A DNA stretch of 64,000 nt from Azadirachta indica (taxonomy: Eukaryota > Streptophyta > Magnoliopsida > Sapindales > Meliaceae): the NCBI GenBank assembly GCA_022749755.1, contig CM040440.1, positions 4,797,769 through 4,861,768 on the forward strand. Reading direction: 5' to 3'. Shown here piece by piece: positions 23,142-35,900 of this stretch; the stretch's first letter is position 1; the number at the start of each line of letters is the position of its first letter. The notes below the pieces were generated by a model. The model was not told where the DNA came from. It searched no databases and saw only the letters and a program-made list of their open reading frames with translations. Made by a program: the position numbers and the translations under genes.

Positions 23142-25945
23142 TCAAGAGCACATTGCCTTCTCCAGAAGTTCTTGCAATTCCCCACTCTTATATGCCTCTG
23201 TAAAAAATAAATAAATAGACAAAATTAAATTAAAATATCTTTCAAAAGAGTCGACATGTTAAAAGAATATACCATTTTGAATCATGTAGCAATATGCTCA
23301 TAGACTGCCACAGCATGAAGCAAGATAAATAACTTCATACTGATTGTATTAAGAATTAAGCTGAAGTCAATAAAGACAGCTTGGGTCTTAAAGATTCAGG
23401 CAACTGCAAGGACATGGCAATCATAAGCCTACAGGAGAAAACTATTAGAGATTTGAGAAGTAACAAGAACATTAAACATGCTTCAACTTCATGAGTCTTA
23501 TATTTGGTGTCAATAAAGCATCTTCAGTGATTGCCAGTGAAAGGGCTACTCTCAATCTTCATGGTAGTAGCATGTTAGGGTACCATTATTATGCCATAAA
23601 GTGCCTCCAGTTCACTAAGATCAATGAATATTTTGAATATAATGCTGTGGTGTTCTTAACCTTCAGGAACCACATTCATAAATTATTACCCTCCTTCCAG
23701 TTTATGCACCAATTTTAAAAGGACATAATAAGTAAACATTTCTCTCTGACAATAAGACACCAATATCTCCTCTATCCCATCTAAACTTTCCCAATTCTTG
23801 ATATAGTCAATTTTCAAGTAAGAAGGTAGCATGACCTAAGAGCAAGTAATATGTCTTCCCAGAGAAGCAATATAAACTTTCCTCACAACTTCATATGAAG
23901 AAAACTATGCCCTTTTTACTTTCCCAGAATCAGTAGGTTGTAATTAATCTCCAAATCAGAATCCATAACGATTGCAGGGAAAGCGGCTATAAATTCAGTA
24001 ATGATCCTAAATGAATTGATTCCTCATAATTACAAGGCCACTAATTAGTGTGTAAATTATACTAAAAATTATTTCTTTTTTTTTTTCATTTTATTTCGAT
24101 AAAGATATTACACAAATGCAAAACATCATCTCTGTTATTAATGACAGCAGGTTGCAAAAGCTTGAGTAATAGATGCAGAGTCCAAGTTATCTATAATTTA
24201 GTTTACAGTTTACTGTAACCATAATATTTAGGATAAAAGAGATTTGACTGCAAAGCATATCTGGCAAGGGCTTTAACCACAAGAAGAACTAAATCATGGG
24301 GTCAATGTAGAACTAGCTGCTGACTATATGCTGTGTGCAACACTAACTTTTGACATCTGAGTAACATATACCGTAACTTCCATTCAACAATAACATGTTG
24401 CAGATACACGTGTTCTTCACATGTAAACAAAGCACATGCTTTATCAATTCATAACTTAATAACACTCTATAAGCTGCTTCTTCTGTAGAAAGGCTGTTCA
24501 CACCCATTTGAAATTAAAATATCAATGTGAAGTTCCAATCCTACATCTTTCATTGGTGGAGTTCCCAAACAAAAGTTTCCTTCTAATTAATTCACAGAAA
24601 TCAACAACCAATAGAAGTTTACAATGATCAGCTTCCTAAGTTAAACAAGAGTTTTTTTTTTTTTTGAAAATAAGCTAAACAAGAGTTTGATATCCAATAG
24701 CCGAATTCCTTTAACAATCATGTTTGATAAACATGAACCAGACAGAAAAATACAAAACATAAAGATCACGAGCAACAAATTTAAAATGCTGGTATTGACT
24801 TCAAAGAATTATTGAAATTTTAAATTGGCTTACCAATGGTGATGTCACAGCCACCAAAAAACTCTCCTTCAATGTAAAGTTGAGGAAAGGTTGGCCAGCT
24901 AGAATACTCCTTCAACCCTTGACGTAACAATTCATTTTCTAGTATGTTTATACTTTCAAAGGGTACATTCAAGGATTTCAATATCTGTACCACAGTGTGT
25001 GAGAAGCCACATTGTGGGAACTCTTTTGTTCCCTTCATAAACAGAACCACTTTGTTTGATGTAACAACTTTATCAATCGTTGACCTGAGTTGAGGAGTTA
25101 ATGCTGTAATCAAACGAGTGAACGCATCCACGCACATACAAACACAGATATCATCATTTTGATGTAAAAGCAAAAAGAATAGCAAAGAGAAAAACAACCG
25201 ATATGAAGAATGAACCATTATCATATGTAAAAATAAATTTCAAAATACTAAAACAAGATCAGTGAGACCCATGATGTCAGACTGCGAAAGCCACAAATTG
25301 AATAGAAAAAATATCCTTTCAGAAAGTTGACAATTTACAAATTCGAAACCTACAAAAAAGAAACTTGTTTAGTTCTGATAGATAACCTTTAACTCTTATG
25401 TCATTTTAATGCATCACAGAAGCATTCCTGTTACACGTCAAGAGAGAACTCAAACTCATAAATTGTCTAAAGATATATTCACCACACAATTTGTCTGAAT
25501 ACCCCCACTCTCTGACACCAATAAATTGGCTACCGCATAGAGTCTTGGTTATGCTAATATTACACCAGGCCTCGAGTACGCTATTGAACATTCAAAAAGG
25601 AAGTTTAATTGATATGCAACTGATTGATTTACAAAGTAAATCTTCTCCCCAGTAATTATAATAATTAGCGGCAACCGTGTTATGAAAACTAATTAAGGAT
25701 TACACTTCAAAGAAAAACTGAAAGTAAGAGATAAGTTAGAGAGAAAAATGAAGGCTACCGGAAGCGAAGCAGCGAAGGGAGGCGCCCCTACCGGACTTAG
25801 CGTCAACGCTCGTCAACGAGCGCGGAGAGTACGAAGATCGAGATGAGAAATTTACAAGTGAAGGAGAAAATGATGCAGCTTTGCCCACCAGTGATTTAGA
25901 GGCGAAGGCGCGTGGTGTTGCGGTTGTCGACGGCTGAAGAGCCAT
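23142..25945 (-). CDS. GRXS14: plastid monothiol CGFS glutaredoxin (GRXS14 type)
   Basis: Three exons: 25945-25759, 25103-24834, 23197-23142. They total 513 nt and 170 residues. Exon 1 encodes a Ser/Ala-rich transit peptide (MALQPSTTATPRAFASKSLV). The mature domain starts ALTPQL, carries the CGFS active site inside KGTKEFPQCGFSHTVVQILK, then SWPTFPQLYIEGEFFGGCD with the glutathione-binding TFPQ and GGCD residues, and ends EKAMCS. CGFS glutaredoxins bind a [2Fe-2S] cluster with glutathione and pass it to apoproteins in the chloroplast. Arabidopsis GRXS14 (CXIP1) was also found to interact with a CAX antiporter. Intron 2 is about 1.6 kb, long for this gene. The promoter is shared head-to-head with MOS14. 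Confidence 0.94.
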
Positions 25946-26909
25946 AACAGCAATAAGCTAACTCGCGGATTTTTTTTGTTCCTATGTTCCTCTTATGCTG
26001 ACCAGACGTCCGGGCGAACGTGTACTCTCGATTAGAAGAAAAGAACAGAACCAAAGAGTTCGATGCTCACCAAACCGAATATAAATAAATGAGGGAGTTA
26101 CAATTGATTCATCTTAAATCTAAAAATCCGAATACGCTACAAAGAAAATAATTTAAAAATTAGTGCTTAATTTTTTTAAAATTACACCAAACAATTTAGG
26201 ATTTAAATCCGTTTACATGAAATTGAGAGGAATATGAAGTTATTTTTTTTATAATATTTAAAAATATTTTCTTCTAAGATAATTGTTGTAATACTTAAAA
26301 ATATATAAGATAATTGTTGTAATATTTAAAAATATATAAGGCAACTGTTTTTTGATTTTTTATGAAATAATATTGAGTGGACGAGGCATATTTAATAGTA
26401 TTTTTCTACGAAATATTTGATAGTAATTTCTAAATCCAACAATATTTATTTAGCTCGTTTATTATCATTTAAAATCCAACAATATTTATTAGTTTCTATA
26501 ATTGTAAATTGATTACAAAATTTGAACAATAAAAGAAATCATAAATCAGCTGTGGTGCGGACCGTGCAGTCGGTAAGAATAAGATTATTGAGCCCACTGG
26601 GCGCACTAGCGAGTAGTGGCTAGTCTCGTCATAGTCCGGTCAATCTCCAAAAAAAAAAAAAAAAGATTAAAAAAAAAAACAAGAGGTGCTACATCCATCC
26701 ATCCATCCATTCAATCTATTTTATCAGTATTTTATCAAAAAAAAAAAAAAGCGCTATTTTACCACTAACCAAACACACTTGATTCGTCTTCGTGGCGCTC
26801 GTAGCCGTCCGATGAATTAGGAATGTCATTGCTAACAAGAAATCAAACAGACGGGAGGAATTATTATTATTACTATTATTATATATAATAGCTTTACAGG
26901 CGTCGTTTG
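25946..26909. other. divergent promoter region between GRXS14 and MOS14
   Basis: These 964 bp separate the two start codons, which face away from each other. The outer 100-200 bp on each side are of mixed composition. The middle (26100-26540) is AT-rich and holds a 31-bp tandem duplication. A short (ATCC)n run lies near 26693-26710 and poly-A tracts at 26649-26690 and 26738-26751. No transcript of its own is evident. Confidence 0.6.
26276..26337. repeat. 31-bp tandem duplication
   Basis: Two adjacent copies (26276-26306 and 26307-26337) start aagataattgttgtaata and differ at one base. A third, degraded start may follow at 26338. Confidence 0.85.
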
Positions 26910-29900
26910 ATGGACATGGACTTGCAAATCAAGGTAGCGCAGGCAGTTCACGTACTGAATCACGACAACGAATCATGTAACCGCGTTGCTGCCAATCAGT
27001 GGCTCGTCCAGTTTCAGCAAACAGACGCTGCTTGGGAGGTCGCCACCTCTATTCTCACCTCCGATCGCCCGTCCTTCCTCGCCGATTTCGAAGTCGAGTT
27101 CTTCGCTGCTCAGATTCTCAAGCGAAAGGTATGTTCTAGGGTTTGAATTTTAAACTTCTTGCTGCTTGTTTTTCTTTTCAGCTCTTTCCTGTTAAGGAAC
27201 GGAGCTAGATTTTGCTACGAAGGCACAAATTTATTATCTAAAAATTGGAGTGAAACTCAAAACCAGTCGTTTTATGTGCTTTTGGACTTGCTCTTCTACT
27301 TTTGCGTACACTTCTTCGTTCTTTGTCCTGTTTATAGCGATAGAAAAGAAACAATTCTAGCTAGCACATTCGAGAAATAAGGTTGACGACCTTAGGGGTT
27401 ATTCTAAGTTTACTGTTATATTCACTTTAATTTGGTGTTTCAATTAGTAATAGAAGAAACAAGAATTGTTTAAATTATTGGTTTTGCATGAACCTATAGG
27501 ATCGTGTTCTGTGTTGAAATTATATAAAATATGTGTCACAAAAAATATTTTCTCTTTCATTTTTACTGTATATTACTTAAGCATATGTCACAATGCAGAT
27601 TCAAAACGAAGGATATTATTTGCAGTCAGCAGCTAAAGATGCCTTGTTAAATGCTCTTCTTGTGGCTGCCAAAAGATTTAGTTCAGGTCCTCCTCAGGTG
27701 ATTTAGTTTTGCTTTCCTGATTCAAAATGATCTGCTTTTTTCTCTTCATTTTCGCCTCTACTGAGTTATGTTTTATCCAAAATGACAGCTTTTGACACAA
27801 ATCTGTCTTGCACTCTCCGCCCTTATCCTTCGTGCTGTTGAGCATGGAAAACCTATTGAGAAGCTGTTTTACAGTCTTCAGAATCTACAGAGCCAGGATG
27901 ATGGCAATGTTGCTGTTCTTGAGATGCTTACTGTACTACCAGAAGATGTGGTTGACAGTCAAGCTTCTGATTGTAATATAAGTTCAGCCCACAGAAGCCA
28001 GTATGGCCAAGAGGTTTAGGATTTTTCTTTTCATTTTAACACATATATTCCCCAATGTGTTCCTACCTTATTTATTAATTATTTTTCCTTCAATACTTTT
28101 CTGCTTTTGGTATTGTTATCTCTGTACTTTGGTGTGACTTGATAATCTTCTCATATTATGTCCTTGTCTGTGTAAATCAGCTGCTCTCCCACACACCAAT
28201 GGTTATTGAGTTCCTCCTGCAGCAATCTGAGAAAAGGTTTGATGGTGGTGTTCAGCTACATGAAAGGAACAGAAAAATTCTGCGTTGCTTACTAAGTTGG
28301 GTAAGATGTTGTTAGAAGTTTTATCGGTAGCTTACCCTATTGATTTGAATTACGAATGCATATTTTTAGTCATGACCTGCATTAGTACCTTTTTATTTGT
28401 GCTCAAATGAATTGTTGGACTGAACTTCACAAGTTTCAAACTTAAGAATGATATGGAATTCCTTGCTAAATTTGAATGCTTGTCATTTGACATTAATGGT
28501 TGTACCATATGTATGATTTTCCAACTGTGATAACATTCTAGCATTCAGGTTCGAGCTGGATGCTTCTCAGATATTTCCCAGGGCTCATTGTCAGCTCATC
28601 CACTTCTTAATTATGTTTTCAACTCTTTGCAGGTATATTTTTTAATTATTTTTGTTTAATCAACATGTTTTCTTTGTTTTCTAGGCATTCAATGGTAATA
28701 GCATTCATGTTGATCTTTGTCATTGTGCTATTTGTTACAGGTTCCATCATCATTTGATGTGGCCATTGAAGTTCTTATTGAGCTTGTGAGTCGGCATGAG
28801 GTACGCTCATGCACTCTGTGGAAGCTATAATGGATCCTCTGACTACCATGCATACACTTGTTGAGTAACCCGATACTCCTTTAATGGCTGTTATGCATAC
28901 CATTTATCAGTTTGGTCTAGTGTTTAGAGCCTTTGTTATCCATTTCCTAGCACATAATATGGACAAAAATGTGGGTGTGGTTTAGACATCAGTAGATAAG
29001 TGATTTATCTAAATATACAAAATAGGGGCATCTATCTAATAATTTTTGCTTTTTTTTTATTTTATGATTGCAAAATATTTGTGCCCTTCTGATTTATCCA
29101 GAACAACAATGTCAACAAAGTTAACATCAGTTTAATTCGATCCTTCATATGTTGCATTGTATATGTATGATTGTATCCATGGCCTTTTTATTTTAAAATA
29201 AAATGTATGTAACATTTAAAGCCAAGTCTAGGCTGGATGGTGATGCCGAAATTGGGGTTCTCTCTTATTATGAGATGAGCTACATGTTCATTACTTGAAT
29301 CCCAATACAAATTGATATCCTGTTTATCTAGTAAGATTGCTGCTAATTCCCAGAAAATCATATTTTCAAGGCAAACCGGTAGCCTACTTTCTTTCAATTG
29401 TGCGATTATTAATTTTCTTTCAACCAATTTTATCTACATTAAGTTGTGCTTGCTTTTGCAGGAACTACCTCAGGTTTTGTTATGCAGAGTACCTTTTCTT
29501 AAGGAACTACTTCTTCTACCAGCTCTTACGGATGGAGATGAGAAAGTAATTGGCGGTCTTGCATGCTTGATGTCAGAGATTGGACAGGCTGTAAGTGTTG
29601 AATAGGCTTTTGTGGTCTTCTACAATTTTTTCCTGGGCATTTCATGCATCCATGAACTTTTCTTTTATCTATTTATTCATTTTTTAATTACTGATATAGA
29701 TAGTGAGATAAAGAAGTGGCTTATTTAGATACTTTCAGTCATGAGTTAATATATCTTGATCTCTCCTTCATAGTTACATATTTTTAACTTATTATTCTTG
29801 CTTAGGCGCCATGTCTGATTGTAGAAGCAAGTTCTGAGGCACTTGCACTAGCAGATGCCCTCTTGAGGTAATTTTTCAGTGATTTTACTTCAAATTTACT

Positions 29901-32900
29901 TATTGATATTGTTTATTTGTTGTTTTTCATTATCATTCTTGTTATTATTCTTTGTTTATTTGTGTGGGGCCACATTTAGGGAGTTGATTCAGTTCAGGAG
30001 AGAGTAAGATATATTTATTTGATATTTTTTTCCACATGCTCCAATATGTGGCCCTAAGTATCTTAAAATATGCTGACTGAACTTTGCTTGAAGCCAGCAC
30101 GTTTAGTGATTGATGTGGAAATTGATTGCTGAAGTTATTAGGCATTGCCCAGTATGTACATAAGTTCTCAACACCTTGTAATGGGTATGTGGCTGGGAGC
30201 ATTCTTATGTTGGAGTTTGCTCCTTGCAGTTTGTTGGTTCTGTGTCTTTCCTGATGAGCAGTTGATTTAGGTTATACTCTTATATTGTATCTTCTTTTCG
30301 GATATTTATGCTTTGTTATTATTACATGTTTATTTATTGTGTTGGCAGCTGTGTAGCATATCCAAGTGAAGACTGGGAGATTGCAGACTCAACTTTGCAA
30401 TTTTGGTAACCATTTATTATTTTCCTTGGTGTTTTGTAAATTATTGCATTATTAAGATCTGGTTATAGATACTTTCACCTCAAACTGTTATAAGCAATGC
30501 CTTGCATACTAGTATTGTTGCAAGTTGATATTCTTATTGCAGCAAATAAGGACTTTCGCATATAGTTCTTATTGGTGGTTTCCTTGGGAGGCCGCTCTAC
30601 TTCTGTTCTTTAGAGTGCATATCCTTGATGAAAAATCATAATACAATCTCCTTTTTCTTTTCCAGGTCTACCCTTGCAAGCTATATACTTGGCCTTGATG
30701 TGAATATTGCAAAAAATAAGAAACACATAGAAGACATGTTCTTCTCTGTATTTTCAGCTTTACTTGATGCTCTCTTATTGCGTGCTCAGGTTCTCTATCT
30801 GCCTAGTCATTTTGTTTTAGTTTATGGAAAAAAGAATACTAATAAATGGAAATACTGAGGTTGTGCCAAAATTTGTATTACTTTTCTACCTTATTTAAGT
30901 TTTTTATTACCATTGGACATGTTCCCCTCTCCTCTAAACAAAATTTCTAAATAGATGACTTGGAGTTTCACCACAAGCTTATTGGGAAATGTACAGTTAA
31001 GAGGGGTTCTGGTCAGTTGGCTAGCATATGTTTGTTATACCTCCATCTTGAACATGAATGTTTTCACTAATTGTTGTAGCTAATGCCAATTTCTTGCCTT
31101 AATTATATGCAACTTTAATGATGAAAGTTTCTGATTCACATGCATAAGAGGCTTTGTATCTTTCAATTTCTATCATCTGCTGTAATTTCAGTTTCTATCA
31201 TCTGCTAATAATTTTAATTCTCAGATGTGACAGATAATGAAACTTTGCATTGGACAGGTTGATGAATCTTCATTTAATGATGATGGTATGCTTGACCTTC
31301 CAGATGGTCTTGTCCATTTTAGGACGAATCTTGTTGAACTTTTGGTGGATATTTGTCAGCTTTTACGATCTGCTACATTTATACAAAAGGTCCTTGCTTT
31401 AGAGAGTATTTTTTTCATGTATACATTTGCAGAAAATGTACACATGTAGTTTCAACTTCTGTAAAATTTTACTTTGCAACATGATTTTAATTGTTATTAT
31501 TATTATAATTATTAGTTTTTAATTTTATGGACGAATTCGTTTGTTTTGGTTTGTGCTTGATGGACCTAGAGGTTGAAGAATATGTGTTTATTGATCTATT
31601 TTGCCTAAACGTATCATTTATTAGTTTTTGGTTCCTTTTTTCACCACGTTGCTCTTAATTTCTGATTCTGAATGGTATTATTGTTATCATAAACGCATTA
31701 TAGAAATCAGCACTACTCCATGTATTAGCCATTGAGCATGGTCAGCTGAATCCATTTTTTATAGGATATCTGAAGTTTTAGCCTGCAGGATATCAAAGCT
31801 TAATTTAAATTGTTTGATTCAAAATATAAAAATTTGAATCTAACGAAAGTAGTGATCCCAAGTACTTGGGCCTCTTCTCTTCATTGTTCTCATTCTCGTT
31901 GTGCGTTTATTTGCTTGTCTCTTGGAGCATGTGAACTGTGAGTGCTTGGGCACACTTTACACACTCTAGGACTCCTATGTGGTTCATTCCCACATTGCAA
32001 ATGACAACAAACCCCAACCAACCCCAACCTCCTCCCCTCTCTCTTTCTCTCTTTCACATATATGTATGTAGGATCCAGATATAGATTCTAGGATTGCATT
32101 TAGGATCCAGATATAGATTCTAGAATTGCATTTTTCAATTCTCTGTTATTGAGAGAATTACAATGCATTAAGAATTTGTAACCCTGTTGTCATCCCATTA
32201 TATGACCATAATGGTAGTAATTGAGTGTCTTCTGCTATCTTTTTTGAGCTAAAACTCCAAAATCATCCGGCAGGTCGAGTTTTAGATTTATCTTTATTTT
32301 CATTTGTGTCTTTTTAACCTTTTTATTTTATTTTATTGTCCTTTGTTGATCATTTGTGAGGATATTTGGGAGAAGATGTATAGTGTAGCATGATTTAGTT
32401 TTAGTTGGAATCTTTTACGACCCAGTCATTGAACTAAAATAAGTTTCCAAGTCAGTGCTCAAAATCAGCATAGTCATAATTTATTTTATACTTGGAGATT
32501 GAGTTTAATTCACCTTAACTCCAAAGATTTACGATTGTATAATGAAGAATAAAATCTCAACGCCTCGAATTGTTGCATTTCATCTGTTTTCTGCTCTCAG
32601 CTTTAATGGTTTGCAGTTATATTCTGCTAAAATATGATCTTCTTGCTTTATTTTTTTGGTCTGTTTCATTGTAGGTCTTTTTTGGTGGTTGGGCATCTGC
32701 TAATCTACCAATTCCTTGGAAGGAGGTGGAAACAAAATTGTTTGCTCTTAATGTGGTAAGCACAATATATCGTACGTTGGCCTTTTTCTTTTTGTTGGAC
32801 ATAATCTTTTGACACTAGTAACATATAAGTTTCACACTTCAGGTTTCTGAAGTAGTCTTACAGGAGGGCCAAGCCTTTGATTTCTCGGTGATTATGCAGT

Positions 32901-35900
32901 TGATTACAATGTTTTCCACTATGCGTTCCGACGAGCTTAAGGGATTTATGCTTATTGTATGTTAACTGTGCCTTTTTATTTGTTTGTGCACTTTTTTCTG
33001 TTTCATAATTGAAAGGTGCTTTACTCTTTAAGTCGGACAAGAAACATTGTCGATTCATTTATTTAAGATAAAATCTCCATTCTAGGTATACAGATCCCTC
33101 GCGGATGTAATTGGTTCTTATTCGAAGTGGATATCTGCTTTCCAAAATAATGCAAGACCCTTACTGTAAGGATGCTCTTCTCCTGTTTGGAGCTATGATG
33201 TCTATTTAAATCAAATATGTGCATATTTTAGTATAAATTTTAATTTTACATTTAGCAATCGGGAGCATAGCATCCCTATGTATCCAATACTAACAGACGT
33301 ATCTTCTTTGGTGGTTTCCATGTTCTTCTTCTTTTGTTCTTCATGTGGCTCCTTAAGCAGGAATATCCTGTATGCACCATTTTGCATCCATTCAACTGGC
33401 ATTCTTATTTTCTTTTTGTGCTAATCTGCTACTTTCAGATTATTTCTTGCTGCAGGGATTTCGGAGCCTGTGTCATCTAATGCTTGTGCATCTGCCCTGC
33501 GTAAAATTTGTGAAGATGCTTCTGCTATAATTGATGAACCTTCAAATTTGGAAATTTTAATGTGGATAGGAGAGGTATTGGATACTTCCAGGTTGCAGTG
33601 TCCCTTTTATCCCTTATTTTTGAAAATACTTGCGTCGTCCATTTGAGTTTGGGAAGTTTTGAATCAATTTAGGATTAAAACCCCTCTTACTTGTTCGAGA
33701 AATTTGGTACCTTGTGGAAACAATTTTTTTTTTTTTAATTCATAATTAACTTGTTAATGCTTCAACCATGCAATCTGTCTAGCTCAATGGATCAACTGCT
33801 GTCTTAGTTATCCATGCTTCAGCAAATCAATATATATATATATATATAAATCTATCTATCTATGTGTATAGATATATATATCTCTAGATAGATAAAGGGA
33901 GAGAGAGAGAACAATATATGTTATACATTGTTCGATCAAAATGAATTATATTGTTTGACAATTTCCTGTTAAGTAGAACAAGATTGTTTCCCTCTGTTTA
34001 GTGGGTGTTGATATAAATATATTGTTCTCACAGCTGGCTCTGAAATTGTTTTATTCTTTTTCAATATTTTTTTGATATGCTTGTGGCCCGTCACAAAGAG
34101 AATGTTGGTTTCTCAGGCTTTGGAGAAGAGGCAGTTATCTTTGGAAGATGAGGAAGAAGTTGTTAGTGCAATCAGTCTGATCCTTGGGTCTGTTTCAAAT
34201 AAAGAGTTAAAAAACAATTTGTTAGCTAGATTGCTTTCATCTAGCCATGAGGCTATTGGAAAACTTGTAAGTTTTGGCTTCTTCACTACACTGTTAATTT
34301 TCTTTTGTTATGATTCCTGCTGCTTGGCTCTATTTTTCTTTCTTTCTCTTTTTTCCTTTAAAATTTATTTCTGATGTTGCTATATGGTTTTGATCTCACT
34401 ATTCTACACTCATATATATCCTTTCCATTGCATTGATGCATCCAGTTTACTATTTTTCTTAGTTTTCCTTTTCGTGTATTTTCTATGTACCAAGGGTCAT
34501 TTTTGTTTACTCACGACTAAAAGATGTGTTGCAAACCTCCTTTAAGCTTTCAGATATTTAATTCCTCTGGTATTGCTTAAGAGAAGTGTATACATATTTT
34601 CTAAAGGATTCCCCAACTGTGCGCGGTCTAGTAACTTATAAGTAAAGAATAACTTACAATTTTCATTTGACATTAAGCTGTTGGTTATAAATCCCATAAA
34701 ATGGGTTATGTGGATAAGAGGAGGACAAGTTAATTTCGGATTGGTTACAGTACTTTTTTTAACTTCTGACCTTTTTTGTTTGGGGCAATCTATGTAAGCA
34801 TTTTGCTGCGTGGATCATTGATTTCAGTTTTCATAATGAATTTTTGTTTTAAGAATTGTGAACTGCAATTAAAACATTAATATTTTTGCAGATTGATGGA
34901 GACAATCAGTCTCTCATGCATAATCCAGCTACATATACACAAATTTTGAGTTCTGCAACTAGAGGGCTTTACAGGTATGTTATGATATTACCAAGTTAGA
35001 GGTTGTATGTCTTTATGTGCAATTTAAAACTTGTGCAAGCATTAAAATTGCTCTGTAGATTACTGTATTCTCAGTGCGTGAGCTTGAGTGGGTGATTATT
35101 CAATTTCCAGGATGGGCGCTGTGTTCAGTCATCTTGCAGCACCGCTGCCAACTGATCCTGCTGCAGATGATCCTATATATGCACTGCTGAGAGTTTTTTG
35201 GCCAATGTTAGAGAAACTTTTTAGGTCTGAACACATGGAAAATGGTAATTTGTCTACAGCAGCCTGCCGAGCTCTTTCAATTGCGATTCAGTCCTCAGGT
35301 ATTGGAATTGTTTTTCCCTACTGTGCTTCATCTGCATTTGTGGAAGGTCATTGGGTCTTCTGACCAACAGATATACAACACCTGAAGTTGCTTAATTTGC
35401 AGGCCAGCACTTTGTAACGCTGCTGCCCCAAGTACTAGATTGCCTATCAACAAATTTTGTGACTTTCCAGAGTCATGAATGCTATATCAGAACAGGTGAG
35501 GATTCAGTTTGGTGGTGATGATATGACATCATTTATATGTTATTCAAGGATCATCTTTTCTTGAGATCCACTCTGGATATCTTGATTTGCCCTAGTTGTT
35601 AATAGTTGAGAGATTTTGAGGTTCCCTAAGCACCGCATACTTACAACCCCCGAAAATGAGAGTATTCCACGATGCATAAATGATAGTGAATTGTTTTGCT
35701 AAGAAGAATAATTAGCTGCTTGTAAAGGACAAAAATGTTGTATCTTTGATCACTTGTGCTCAAAATCATACAAGAAGAAATGCAGCACTCAGAGCAATTA
35801 CATCCCTGAGCCGAACCATCTGTTGGGAGCCTTGTGCATATGAAGCTTCATGCTTGTTTTACTAGTAGATTTGATTTTATCACATCCTCCATAACCTGCA

